Below, piece by piece: positions 7,521-16,064 of a stretch of 64,000 bases of DNA; the first letter of the stretch is position 1, and each line of letters opens with the position of its first letter. Position numbers and translations under genes: made by a program. The stretch spans positions 1 through 64,000 of the forward strand of contig CAWEGI010000004.1 in assembly GCA_963808815.1 (NCBI GenBank), read 5' to 3'. The notes beneath the pieces are model-generated. The model did not search any database. It was not told where the DNA came from and saw only the letters and a program-made list of their open reading frames with translations. The stretch comes from DATBLE01 sp963808815 (lineage in GTDB: Bacteria; Actinomycetota; Thermoleophilia; Gaiellales; Gaiellaceae).

Positions 7521-9122
7521 TCAGCGCGGCGTTTCGTTCGCGTCGTGCTCGGCGGCGAGCGCGAGGGGCCGGTCGGCGACGAGCCGCTCCGGATCCTCGC
7601 CCTCCTTGGGGCTGCGCCGGTAGGTCGCGCTCGCGCTCCGGGCGTCGAGGAACAGCTCGCCCAGCGAGTTGTCGAACGTGCCGGCGCGGAGCGGTCGCCA
7701 GTTCGCCGACGGCGGCTTGACGCCGGCGAGGCGGCCGAGCACGCGGAAGATCCGGCTGGCGACCCGAGAACCCGTCGCCTGCACGATTCGCCGTTCCTTG
7801 GCCGAAAGCGGGTTGCGGAACGGCGAGCAGACGAGCTGGTGCACGCGGCAGGAGCCGTCGATGCCAAGGTCGACCTCACTGACTGAGCTCCTGTGGACGT
7901 CGCCGCCGAGGAGCAGGATCGAGGCCGGCGGCCGGGCACCGTCGGTGCCCTGCGTGAGTGTGCGCAGCCAGTCGCACAGCTGCTCGAACGAGCGGTTGAA
8001 CGCCGCCCAGTGCTCGAGGTCGACTGCGCGCCTGAGCCGCTCGCTCAGATTCGCCGCGAGGCGGCCCCAGCGGAGCGCACAGAGCGCCTCGTTCCATGCC
8101 TGGAGGTGGTGGATGCCGGTCGGGAGGAAGACGGGCAGCGTGCTCGCGATCACGAGGTGGTCGAACGCGCCGGTCGAGTGCTCGACGATCCAGTCCCACT
8201 CTTCGTCGTCGATCATCTGTCTTCGGTTGTCCGAGAGGACGCGCGCCGCGCGCGAGTCGAGGACGAGCAGGCGCGTGTCGCCGAAGTCGCGGTAGAAGGC
8301 CCAGCGGCTTGCCGCCGACTCCCGGTCCCATTCGTGTGCCAGCTGGCGGAGCAAAGGGCCGGCGTCGGCCTCCGCCTTCACGCGCGGCAGGGTCGTCTCT
8401 GCGTCGAGCTCGGGCGGCGAGAGGTTGCCGAGATGTTGGTAGACCCAGTAGGCCATGAAGGCACCGGTGATGCGCGCCTCCCACCACGGCTTGGCGCGCA
8501 TCTCTTCGATCCAGCGCCACGAGATGTTCCAGTCGTCGTGGACGTCGTGGTCGTCGAAGATCATCGTGGTGGGAACCGTCGAGAGCAGCCAGCGGATGTC
8601 TGGTTCCGACCAAGACTCGCGGTAGAGCTGGGTGTACTCCTCGAAATCGGCGATCTGCTCGCCCGGCTCGTCGGCCGTCCCGCGTCTGCGCTCTATGAAC
8701 TCGATCGTTCCGGGCGAGACCTCGTCTGCGTAGACCTGGTCGCCGAGCAGTAGCACCGCGTCGGGCCACTCGAGCTCGCCGCGCTGCAATTGCTTGGAGT
8801 ACGTCCAGAGCGCGTCGATCCCGAGCGCCTTCACGTCGTCGGGCCACGGGTCTCCGAGGTGGGTGGGCTGGGGGTCGCCGACGCGGCATGAGCCGAAGAC
8901 GAGGCGGACGCGCGGCTCATGGTTGCGCGTGTGGACGACCGGCTCGGGGCGGCCGTCGTCGGGCGGCCAGACGGGCTTGCCGTCGAGGCGCACGTCGTAC
9001 GGAACGACGGAGTCGGGGACGAGGTCGTCGACGAGCAGGAGGGCGTAGTGGTGGCCTTCAACCGCGAAGGTCGTCGTTCGGTGGCCGAGGATCTCGACCT
9101 CGCAGGCTGCGTCGGTCTCCAC
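7521..9122 (-). CDS. PhoD-like metallophosphoesterase
   Basis: 533 aa by its first in-frame GTG (9122), but homologous-looking sequence (GPLLRYAGSESATFW) continues in frame upstream to about 9203, just after the DUF1206 stop at 9211, so the true start is probably a non-standard codon there. Metal-binding motifs of the PhoD family are visible: FGSCRVGD, LLLGDQVYAD, MIFDDHDVHDDW and the late GGDVHRSSV. It lacks an obvious signal peptide, so it may act in the cytoplasm. It ends the minus operon PAP2 - lipid kinase - DUF1206 - phosphoesterase, which suggests a phospholipid or phosphodiester substrate. Confidence 0.85.
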   Translation of the reverse strand: METDAACEVEILGHRTTTFAVEGHHYALLLVDDLVPDSVVPYDVRLDGKPVWPPDDGRPEPVVHTRNHEPRVRLVFGSCRVGDPQPTHLGDPWPDDVKALGIDALWTYSKQLQRGELEWPDAVLLLGDQVYADEVSPGTIEFIERRRGTADEPGEQIADFEEYTQLYRESWSEPDIRWLLSTVPTTMIFDDHDVHDDWNISWRWIEEMRAKPWWEARITGAFMAYWVYQHLGNLSPPELDAETTLPRVKAEADAGPLLRQLAHEWDRESAASRWAFYRDFGDTRLLVLDSRAARVLSDNRRQMIDDEEWDWIVEHSTGAFDHLVIASTLPVFLPTGIHHLQAWNEALCALRWGRLAANLSERLRRAVDLEHWAAFNRSFEQLCDWLRTLTQGTDGARPPASILLLGGDVHRSSVSEVDLGIDGSCRVHQLVCSPFRNPLSAKERRIVQATGSRVASRIFRVLGRLAGVKPPSANWRPLRAGTFDNSLGELFLDARSASATYRRSPKEGEDPERLVADRPLALAAEHDANETPR

Positions 9123-9210
9123 CCAGAACGTGGCACTTTCGGATCCGGCGTAGCGCAGGAGCGGTCCGAGGACGAGCCCGGGTGTGCGCTCCTGCGTGGC
9201 CAGGGCGATC

Positions 9211-10039
9211 CTAGATCCGCCGGAAGCGCGCTTCGACCAGCGAGAAGCACGCGAACGCGATCAGCCCGACGGCGACCGCGCCGAGGAGCAACGACCCGTA
9301 CGCACCGTTGTAGAGCTTTGCGAGAGCCCCGTCCAGGCCGATCGCCTCGTTCGCCTTGTAGTCGTAGGCTGCCTTGACCAGGAAGATCCCGACGAGGCAG
9401 AAGACGACCGCGCGTGCGACGTGGCCGACCGTGCCGAGCAGCGAGTAGGTCGGCTCGATCGCGTTCGGGATCTCCTCGGTCTTCGCGTCGTCCAGGAACT
9501 TCTTCTTCGCAGCCGCGGATGAACTGGTAGACCGCGACCCCGAGCATCACGAGCCCGGCGATGCCGATGAGCCAGCGGCCGCCCGGCCAGCCGAAGACGT
9601 CGCTCGCGGTCTGCTTGGTGCTCTTGCTGGACGAGCCGCCGCTGCCGACGAGGATCTGGACGGCGACGGCGCAGATCAGCGCGTAGACGATGCCGCTCCC
9701 GAGCGCGCCGATCCGCTCGATGCCGCGGTCTGCCCCTTCGCGCCCGTGGCCGAGCGCCGCGCGGAAGAGCCGCCAGAGGGCATAGCCGCCGAGCCCGACC
9801 GCGAGGGCCGCAAGGAGGACGTTCCCGAACGGGTGCTGCTCGACCGTGCGCAGCGCGCCTTGCTGGTTCGTGATCTTGCCGCCGTGCCCGATGACGAGGT
9901 CGAATGCGAGCAGCCCGATGATCCCGTAGATCACCGCGCGGGCGACGAAGCCGGCGCGAGAAAGGATCGGGTAGATGGGCGAGCTGACGAACCCCTCGCC
10001 TGCTGCGTGAGCGCTGCGGCAGCGAGACGCCTGGATCAT
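9211..10039 (-). CDS. DUF1206-family membrane protein (one frame break)
   Basis: About 275 aa with six hydrophobic segments arranged as three two-helix repeats, each beginning with an (A)R-A-V-type entry such as GFVARAVIYGIIGLLAFDL and later VARAVVFCLVGIFLVKAAYDY, the hallmark of DUF1206. The ATG at 10039 overlaps the stop of the lipid kinase gene. The frame changes near 9513 (after FIRG), where one extra base must be skipped to continue with KKKFLDDAKTEEIP and reach the TAG at 9211. Function is unknown; DUF1206 proteins are common in actinobacteria. Its place between a lipid kinase and a phosphoesterase suggests a role at the membrane lipid level. Confidence 0.8.
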
Positions 10040-10946
10040 TCCGCGTGCTTGCCATTGTTGCTCGGCTCCTTCTCGGGTAGGCAGAGGGTGACCGCGCCGG
10101 GTTGCACGCTGACCTTGAACGACTTGACCTTGCTCCGGTCGCCGCCGTCGAGCTCGTAGAGCACCTTGCGGCTGAGCTTGACCTTGATCTTCGTCGCAGT
10201 GGTCGCCTGGACGAGCGGCGAACGCTCGGCCTGCCCCACCGCCGTGCGAGCGAGGGTGCGTACCCAGTCGGCGACCCCTTCAGCGTTGACGATGCCGATC
10301 TCGAAGCGGCCGTCGTCGGGACGTGCGTCCTCGAAGACCTCGATGCCGCCGAAGAGCCGGCCGACGTTGCCGACGAGGATGCAGCTCGCGTCGCCCGCGT
10401 ACCAGGGGGCGCCGTCGACCTTGATCTTCGCCTTGAACGGCTTGGCGCGCAGGTTCTGCGAGCCGGTCCAGATGTAGGCGACGCGGCCCAGCCGGTCCTT
10501 GAGCGTCCCGTCCGCCTGCTGAATCATCGATGCGTCGAATCCCACCCCGGCCATCACGGCGAAGCGCTCGCCGTTCGAAGCAGCCGACGTCGATCTGGTG
10601 GCGCTCGCCACGCAACCCGATCGCGACCGCCTGCTCGATGTCCTGCGGGATGTCGAGATTCGTGGCGAGCAGGTTCGCGGTCCCGGCCGGCAGGATCGCG
10701 AGCGCCGTGTCGGAGCCGGCGAGCGCGTCGATGCACCGCTGCACGGTCCCGTCTCCGCCCCAGGCGAAGAGAAGCTCGGCTCCCGTCGGCGAGTGCACGG
10801 GTTACCTGCTTCGGGACGTAGCGGCTCTTCGGTACCTCGATCCAGAGCGGATCGACGACTCCCTGGCGCTCGAGCTCCCGCCGGAGTTCGGGCAAGCCGC
10901 CGCCGAAGGTCTTGCCGGCATGGGCGATGACGGCGATCCTCGTCAT
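10036..10946 (-). CDS. YegS/DagK-type lipid kinase (two frame breaks)
   Basis: About 302 aa after correcting two one-base insertions. It begins MTRIAVIAHAGKTFGGGL at ATG 10946, switches frame near 10783 before LLFAWGGDGTVQRC (the GGDGT nucleotide motif) and ILPAGTANLLA, and switches again near 10580 before FAVMAGVGFDASMI. The C-terminal half (KVDGAPWYAGDASCILVGNVG) is the typical diacylglycerol-kinase beta domain. It overlaps both neighbours by four bases (ATGA each side). Likely a cytosolic, membrane-associated diacylglycerol or related lipid kinase working opposite the PAP2 phosphatases next door. Confidence 0.8.
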
Positions 10947-11743
10947 CGCGTGGCCTGTGTCGCGGCGAGATTCGCGGCTCGGCTGACGAGGACGAGCGCG
11001 CTCAGAGCGGCGATGCCGACGAGGGCGCCGCCTGCGACGTCCAGCGGGTGGTGCATGCCGCGGTACATCCGTGAGAAGGCGACGAACACCGGGACGAGCA
11101 GCGCGATCGCCCAGACCGCGACCTGGGCCGACCGGTTGGAGAGGCGTGAGGTCAGGAGCAGCGCGAGTCCGCAGTAGATCGCGATCGCCGCGGCCGTGTG
11201 GCCCGACGGATAGCTGGCATTCACGGGCAGGTGCTCGAGCCGATGCACGGTCGGCCGGTGCCGGTGGATCACGAGCGTCGTCGCGCGGTACGAGGCCGAC
11301 TCGACGGCCAGGGCGAGCAGCAGGAAGCACGCGAGCCGCCAGTGCCTGAGCGCTGCCGCGACCAGGGCAGAGACGCCTGCGACGATCGGAAGGACGACTC
11401 CCCCGGCCATGATCGAACCGACAAGCGAAGCGTCGGTGAGGCCGGTCGAGCGGTGGCGCGCCAGGAAGCCCTCGAACGCCTGGTCGTCGTATGCAACGCC
11501 GTGGGCGTGCAACAGGACGCGGGTCACGAGCAGTCCGGCGATGATCGAGAGGCCCGCAATCGCTGCGAACGAGAGGACGATCCCGCACAGGTACGTCCAG
11601 ACAGGGTGCCCCTCGCCGGGCAGAGCGGCCAACCTACGGCCGAGCGCACCGGGCTCACGGTCGAGGACCGGGAAGGCGAGCGCCGCACGCCGCGTCGAGC
11701 GCGCGTGGGCACGATCGGGGATGGTGAGACTTTCAGAGGTCAT
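10943..11743 (-). CDS. PAP2-family membrane phosphatase (first of three)
   Basis: 266 aa with about six membrane segments. The three PAP2 motifs are present: RHRPTVHR, the catalytic SYPSGHTAAA, and SRMYRGMHHPLDVAGG with the nucleophilic histidine. It starts at ATG 11743 and its stop overlaps the lipid kinase start. It probably dephosphorylates phosphatidate, undecaprenyl pyrophosphate or a similar lipid on the outer face of the membrane. It is divergent from another PAP2 gene at 11867, with an inverted repeat between them. Confidence 0.85.
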   Translation of the reverse strand: MTSESLTIPDRAHARSTRRAALAFPVLDREPGALGRRLAALPGEGHPVWTYLCGIVLSFAAIAGLSIIAGLLVTRVLLHAHGVAYDDQAFEGFLARHRSTGLTDASLVGSIMAGGVVLPIVAGVSALVAAALRHWRLACFLLLALAVESASYRATTLVIHRHRPTVHRLEHLPVNASYPSGHTAAAIAIYCGLALLLTSRLSNRSAQVAVWAIALLVPVFVAFSRMYRGMHHPLDVAGGALVGIAALSALVLVSRAANLAATQATR

Positions 11744-11791
11744 TGGGAGGTTCGATTCGGCAGCGACGATCGCGGCGAACCTGAGGACACA

Positions 11792-11821
11792 GTGTTTCCC
11801 GTTTGCCCGAACAGGAAACAC
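11792..11821. promoter_or_regulatory. Inverted repeat between two divergent PAP2 genes
   Basis: GTGTTTCC at 11792-11799 and GGAAACAC at 11814-11821 form a perfect 8-bp inverted repeat with a 14-base spacer, about midway between start codons 11743 and 11867. It could be an operator shared by the divergent pair; no regulator is recognisable beside it. Confidence 0.5.
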
Positions 11822-11866
11822 CGGCGGACCTCGGTACGACACTCTGGCGTCCCGGGAGCCTCCACG

Positions 11867-12763
11867 ATGCCTTTCCTCGCCGACCTTCTCGCAGCGCTCG
11901 CGGCCGGTCTCGCGACGTTCGTTGCGGCCTGGTGGTACGCCCACTCCCCGTCCACGCCCGCGCACCCGGCCGAGGAAGTCGCGCGCGCCGTGGGCGAGGC
12001 GGTGCGTCCGCACCCCGGCCTGCGCGCCTTCTTCGTCCGCCGGCTCGACCGCTCGGCGACGACGGGGCTGCTTCTGACGCTGGCGCTTGCGATCACAGTG
12101 GTCGGTGCCTTCCTGCTCGGCGTCCTCGCGGTGCTCGTGCGGCGGGTGGCGGCGATCCAGCACCTCGACAACTCCGTCGCCGCGTGGGGCTACGACCACC
12201 GAAGCTCCGACTCGACGAGCGCCCTCCAGGCACTGACCAATCTGGGCAACATCCGCATCGTTGTCGGGCTGGCCCTGCTGCTCGTGGTCGTCGACTTCTA
12301 CCGCTGCCGGAGCCGCTGGCCGTTCCTCTTCCTGCTCACCGTGCTCGCTGGGACGGAAGTGTCGATGCTCGTCGTGAAGGATCTGGTGGGACGGCTTCGG
12401 CCCACGCTCAACCCGGCTGCCGTGTCGCTCGGCCCGTCGTTCCCGAGCGGGCACTCCGCGACCGCAGCCGCCTTCTACGCCGCGGCGGCGCTGGTGATCG
12501 CGCGTCAGCTACGCGGCCGCGCACAACAACACCTGACCGTCGCGATCGCGGTCGCGATCACCGTGGCCGTCGCGGCGAGCCGCGTACTGCTCGATCTCCA
12601 CTGGTTCTCCGATGTCATCGGCGGCCTCGCGATCGGCTGGGCGTGGTTCGCACTCTCCGCAGTCGTCTTCGGCGGCCGGCTGCTCATCCCGACCGCCGCG
12701 GCGAAGGTCGCCAGGTCGGAAGCCGCGAATGGAACGCGGTCGCGACCGGCCGCACAGCGCTGA
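11867..12763 (+). CDS. PAP2-family membrane phosphatase (second of three)
   Basis: 298 aa. The N-terminal 60 residues hold a membrane segment and a charged linker (RAFFVRRLDRS), then a PAP2 core with about five more segments. Motifs: KDLVGRLRPTLNP, SFPSGHSATAAA with the acid-base histidine, and SRVLLDLHWFSDVIGG. The ATG at 11867 is the first that precedes the hydrophobic start. It is divergent from the PAP2-lipid kinase operon. Substrate is unknown; the extra N-terminal part resembles PAP2 proteins annotated as DedA/undecaprenyl-type phosphatases in other actinobacteria, but this is only an impression. Confidence 0.85.
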   Translation: MPFLADLLAALAAGLATFVAAWWYAHSPSTPAHPAEEVARAVGEAVRPHPGLRAFFVRRLDRSATTGLLLTLALAITVVGAFLLGVLAVLVRRVAAIQHLDNSVAAWGYDHRSSDSTSALQALTNLGNIRIVVGLALLLVVVDFYRCRSRWPFLFLLTVLAGTEVSMLVVKDLVGRLRPTLNPAAVSLGPSFPSGHSATAAAFYAAAALVIARQLRGRAQQHLTVAIAVAITVAVAASRVLLDLHWFSDVIGGLAIGWAWFALSAVVFGGRLLIPTAAAKVARSEAANGTRSRPAAQR

Positions 12764-13113
12764 AGCAGGATCGCCACGCTTTCGGCCGCGGGACCGACCA
12801 TGACAGAGCGACCTTCTTATGCGGCGCTGTCGTCTTGATGATCCACGCCAGAATCGTGGGGCCTGACGAGCAGGCCCACGACACTCGGCAACGAGGCGAG
12901 TCGCCGACCTAGATCGGGGTCGCCTGTTCGTGTTGTCCTTCCACGTCCATGGCTCTGTGCCGTGCTTGCCGCTCTGCCCTTGTTTGACCTTGTGGCGTGC
13001 CATGCCGTCGCCGTTGCTGTCTCTGAAAAAATGCCGTTGTCGATCTCCCGGATTGCCTGCGTGACCGGACCCAGAGTCCAGTCACCCGGACGGGCAGCCT
13101 CCTCCTCCGCCCG

Positions 13114-13144
13114 CTCCCGGCGCCGCGGTTACCGGCGCCGGGAG
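13114..13144. terminator. GC-rich hairpin
   Basis: A perfect 12-bp stem (13114-13125 with 13133-13144) and a 7-base loop, 350 bases after the PAP2 stop. There is no T-run. It may be a terminator or an RNA structure of unknown role. Confidence 0.45.
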
Positions 13145-13274
13145 ACGGTGCACCGAACGCATCGTCACGAACCAGCACAGGACGTCACGAGAACTGAGTC
13201 AGCACGAGCTCCGGCGCACCAGATGAAAACGCATCGACGCAGAACGACACGAATCGGCACGGACAGCCGCCGAC

Positions 13275-13294
13275 ATGGAGTAGAACAAAGACCT
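13275..13294 (+). repeat. Dispersed 20-bp motif, copy A
   Basis: ATGGAGTAGAACAAAGACCT, matching the copies at 43232-43252 and 46275-46294 with few differences. All three lie in the same orientation in the gap upstream of a plus-strand gene. Confidence 0.5.
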
Positions 13295-13494
13295 GCGCTA
13301 AAAGGCGATAAATGCAGGATGTTTCTGCGGCTTGTTCGATAGAGATCGAGCAGGATAATCGGCCATCAGGGATCGTTCTGGTGAGTAGATTCGGAGTCAG
13401 CCTCGATCTCGAACAACGTCTCCCAGCACCATCACGTAGGACGGCGCCCAGGCGAGCGACCGCCGAAAGGAGTCGCCAGACTCGTTGGCGCCCC

Positions 13495-14157
13495 ATGAGC
13501 TGGCTCAGGAGTACCCCGGAGCGTTTCTTTGCTCGACAGGGCTGTGCGCTATGGACTGGGGTCGCCTTGCTCGGCCTCGTAGGGCTGATGGCGGTCGTTG
13601 TTCCGACTGAGCCGCTCGCGATCGACCAGCACTGGTCGAGGACGATGGAGGACATTCAGACACCGCTCTTGACACATCTCGCGCTCGTCTTCAACGCGCT
13701 CGGCAGGGGTCTCGGCTGGGCGCTGTCACTCGCTGCCGTCGCGATCGCCCTCGCCGCCCGCCGACGGTGGCTCGCCCTCACCGCCTTCAGCGTCGCCGAG
13801 GCACTGACCTCGGTCAGTTCAACCGTGCTCAAGGTACTGGTCGGCCGGCCACGGCCCCCTGACGGCCTCGTCCAGCCTCTCGGCTCGTCATTCCCCTCCG
13901 GTCACGCCGCCTACGCCGGCGCGACCTGCGTGGCACTCGTCGTGCTCTTCACGCTTCCCGGCCGGCGCCAATCGTGGTGGACGGTCGCCGCGCTCGGAGT
14001 AGTCGGGATGGCTTGGAGCCGTACCTACCTCCAAGTCCACTGGCTCTCCGACGTCGTCGGCGGCTCACTCCTCGGCATCGGTATCTCTCTCACGGTGTTT
14101 GCCGGCGTGCAGTGGTTGGCAACTGCCCGGCGCTCAGACAGCGGCCATGCGACCTAG
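13495..14157 (+). CDS. PAP2-family membrane phosphatase (third of three)
   Basis: 220 aa from the ATG at 13495. The frame is open further upstream to 13312, but that extension is polar, low in hydrophobicity and unlike the family, so I prefer the internal ATG. It has about five membrane segments and the motifs VGRPRPPDG, SSFPSGHAAYAG and SRTYLQVHWLSDVVGG. The spacing is compact, as in bacterial PgpB/BcrC-like enzymes. Probably a membrane lipid phosphatase or undecaprenyl-pyrophosphate phosphatase; it stands alone on the plus strand. Confidence 0.8.
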   Translation: MSWLRSTPERFFARQGCALWTGVALLGLVGLMAVVVPTEPLAIDQHWSRTMEDIQTPLLTHLALVFNALGRGLGWALSLAAVAIALAARRRWLALTAFSVAEALTSVSSTVLKVLVGRPRPPDGLVQPLGSSFPSGHAAYAGATCVALVVLFTLPGRRQSWWTVAALGVVGMAWSRTYLQVHWLSDVVGGSLLGIGISLTVFAGVQWLATARRSDSGHAT

Positions 14158-14456
14158 CGAGACGGCCGCGCGCCATGATCGCGGCAGGAATGACGGCGGT
14201 GACGGTGCTGATGGCGCCCCGTCGATCTCGCGCGCCTACTCAGATCGGGCGGGGTGGGTCGGCGAGGGTGAGGACGCCTCGCTCTGGGTCGACTTCGGTG
14301 ATGTCGTCGACGCTGATCAGGAGCCGCCGTAGCCACTAACGAACACCCCCACCATACAATCGCTCTTCGCCAGCGAGAGGCGGCCCACGTGTCGCGCATC
14401 GCTCGAGGCCCATGGAATGCCAGGATCATGGGCGGCTGTTAGAAGGAAAGGACTTG
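14158..14456. other. 299-base gap with a possible small remnant
   Basis: On the minus strand 14240-14335 reads a short protein-like stretch (RLLISVDDITEVDPERG) that ends in a stop at 14240 but has a stop directly in front, so it may be the tail of a lost gene. Nothing else is seen. Confidence 0.3.
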
Positions 14457-14903
14457 GTGGCACAGCGGTACGTAGTACCTAACTGGTTCACGCGCAACGT
14501 GGTCAATCGGCTGATCGTCGGACTGACGCGTGTAGGGATTAGCGTGGCCGGCTCTCGCGTCCTGGAGGTGCGTGGGCGCAAGACCGGAGAACCACGCCGG
14601 ACGCCGGTCAACTTGCTGACTCTCGAAGGAGGCAGCTACCTGGTCGCGCCGCGCGGTCAAACGCAGTGGGTGCGCAATCTGCGCGTTGCGGGTGATGGAC
14701 AGCTCCTGCTCGGCCGTCGGCGCGAGCGCTTCGTCGCCTCGGAGATCGCCGACGCCGACAAGGAACCGATTCTGCGCTCCTACCTCCGTCGATGGACATG
14801 GGAGGTCGGCATCTTCTTCGGCGGAGTCGATGCAAGCTCCTCCAGCGAAGAGCTTCGCCGGATCGCCCCCGACCATCCGATCTTCCGTATCGAACTGGTC
14901 TGA
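14457..14903 (+). CDS. Deazaflavin (F420)-dependent nitroreductase family protein
   Basis: 148 aa. The core is typical of the Ddn/DUF385 split-barrel family: VLEVRGRKTGEPRRTPV, LVAPRGQTQWVRNLR and the C-terminal HPIFRIEL. Such proteins bind F420 and reduce quinones or other hydride acceptors near the membrane. I chose the GTG at 14457, 6 bases after an AAGGAAAGG ribosome-binding site; the TTG just before is an alternative. It stands alone, facing a truncated DHFR-like gene. With the LLM proteins and the F420-reductase-like genes in this window it supports an F420-using host. Confidence 0.85.
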   Translation: MAQRYVVPNWFTRNVVNRLIVGLTRVGISVAGSRVLEVRGRKTGEPRRTPVNLLTLEGGSYLVAPRGQTQWVRNLRVAGDGQLLLGRRRERFVASEIADADKEPILRSYLRRWTWEVGIFFGGVDASSSSEELRRIAPDHPIFRIELV

Positions 14904-14944
14904 GCGAGACGGATTGGGTTGCCTCGCCCAACCGTGCAGCGCCA

Positions 14945-15059
14945 CCCCCATGGCCCATCCGCCGCGCTCGAATCCGTTCCTGCGGTCCTCATCCGACGCG
15001 CCGCCGTTTCCCTGCATCACTCCATCGACGGTGACTTGCGTCATGGTGGTCAGTTTCAC
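14945..15059 (-). pseudogene. N-terminal remnant of a dihydrofolate reductase/RibD-C family gene
   Basis: From GTG 15059, preceded by AGAAGGGA, the minus strand reads KLTTMTQVTVDGVMQGNGG and then DEDRRNGFERGGWAMG, the start of actinobacterial DHFR-family (RibD C-terminal-like) proteins. The similarity stops near 14950, leaving about 38 of an expected 190 residues. The neighbouring F420 gene ends at 14903 on the other strand, so the 3' part of this gene has been deleted. Confidence 0.6.
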
Positions 15060-15200
15060 GGGTTCGTCCCTTCTCTCGTGGTGGTCTTCCTCGTTATGAC
15101 CGCACCGAGGCGCGGAGCTCATCGGGCGCAGCAGAGGCCGTCCGGCCGAATCGAGCCTGAGGATCTGGAATACGAAGCGACCTAGGACCGCAACCTGCCC

Positions 15201-15225
15201 CGCGAGTGTTCAGGAATGTTTCCTG
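15201..15225. repeat. Dispersed GAGTGTTC motif, copy 1 (hairpin)
   Basis: CGCGAGTGTTC is followed by CAGGAATGTTTCCTG, a 6-bp inverted repeat around TGT. Related sequences occur at 17343 and 19352. This copy lies 18 bases past the cupin stop and could be its terminator. Confidence 0.45.
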
Positions 15226-15242
15226 ATACCTGGCGCGTCGTC

Positions 15243-15623
15243 TTATTGCTGCTTGCCGGGCAGCGTTAGGTCGCGCACCTGAAGCATGAATGCTGTCATC
15301 CCGTTCTCGCTGCCCTTCGAGTGCACTTCGCCTCGACTGATGAAGGCCGCTTCGCCCTCGGCTAGCGCGATGCGCCGGTCGTCACCGCCTGCAACCCAAC
15401 CGCTGCCGGTGAGGGCGAGGAGGATCTGGCCGAAGCCCGCTTCGTGTGGGCCGATGACACCACCAGGCTCGAAGTAGATGACGTACGCGTGCGCTTCGCC
15501 TTCGCCCTCCGCGACCTCGATCGAGGAGGCGAGGTTTACGGCGTACGGCCGCCGGCCGATACGTTCGGCAGCGCTTGCGCTGAACCGGAGGATCTCCACG
15601 GGCCGATTGTTCCCGAAGAGCAT
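15243..15623 (-). CDS. Cupin-domain protein
   Basis: 126 aa single-domain cupin. The first cupin motif is visible as PGGVIGPHEAGFGQILLAL and the second around GEAAFISRGEVHSKGSENG, with histidines that could hold a metal. It starts at ATG 15623, 51 bases downstream of the GntR gene on the same strand, so the two probably form an operon. It may be a small sensor or enzyme for a metabolite that also acts on the GntR protein; substrate unknown. Confidence 0.75.
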   Translation of the reverse strand: MLFGNNRPVEILRFSASAAERIGRRPYAVNLASSIEVAEGEGEAHAYVIYFEPGGVIGPHEAGFGQILLALTGSGWVAGGDDRRIALAEGEAAFISRGEVHSKGSENGMTAFMLQVRDLTLPGKQQ

Positions 15624-15674
15624 CGAGCGTTGCTATCGAGACCAGCAGCACCTGGCGAGCGCCGGGAGACTTCG

Positions 15675-16023
15675 TCAGCCGACGTCTTCGATGATCTCGA
15701 CCAGCTCGTCGATGCGATAACCCTGACTGCGGGCGTACTCGACGAGTTCTCTGTGCTCGCTGGACGACTGCGCCGCGCTCGGGCGTCCCGGCGACGGAGA
15801 TGCCACGGCCGCGTCGGAACTCGAGCAGGCCCTCGTCGCGGAGCAGCCGCAGCGAACGCAGCACGGTGTTCGTGTTCACGCCGAGGACGGCGGCGAGATC
15901 CTTGGCCGGGGGGAGGCGCTCGCCGGGCTTCGCTTCGCCGTCGGCGATCGCCCGTCGGATCTCGCCGGCGACCTGTTCGTACAGATCGGTGGGATCGCCC
16001 TTGTCGACCTTGACATTCAGCAT
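15675..16023 (-). CDS. GntR-family regulator, YtrA type (one frame break)
   Basis: About 115 aa. Residues 10-75 are a GntR winged helix (DLYEQVAGEIRRAIADGEAKPGERLP and NTNTVLRSLRLLRDEGLLE, RGRGISV). After EFRRGRGISVAGTPER the frame shifts near 15747 by one extra base and continues LVEYARSQGYRIDELVEIIE to the TGA at 15675. The short C-terminal tail without a big effector domain is typical of the YtrA subfamily, which usually controls neighbouring membrane or export genes. It is divergent from the PD40 protein with only 41 bases between starts, so it probably regulates both sides. Confidence 0.8.
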
Positions 16024-16028
16024 GGTGC

Positions 16029-16039
16029 TAGTAACACTA
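16029..16039. promoter_or_regulatory. Candidate GntR operator
   Basis: TAGTAACACTA, a perfect 4-bp inverted repeat around AAC, lies in the 41-base space between the GntR start and the divergent PD40 gene. Position and dyad symmetry fit autoregulation. Confidence 0.5.
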
Positions 16040-16064
16040 TCGCAATCGTGTCGGACGTGCAGCT

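Larger units (their letters stand above)
12764..13494. other. 731-base gap without a convincing gene
   Basis: Neither strand shows a reading frame with recognisable protein character. It contains the GC-rich hairpin at 13114-13144 and one copy of a dispersed 20-bp motif at 13275-13294, and its base composition becomes less GC-rich after 13180. It probably holds the end of the PAP2 transcript and the promoter for the next PAP2 gene. Confidence 0.5.

Noticed and set aside
11198..11866. Extended start of the second PAP2 gene
   Set aside because: The extra 220 residues overlap the opposite PAP2 gene and have no membrane segments or motifs.
10943..12454. A longer start for the first PAP2 gene, adding over 230 residues
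   Set aside because: The extension overlaps the divergent PAP2 gene completely and is charged and low in complexity; the ATG at 11743 fits the family.
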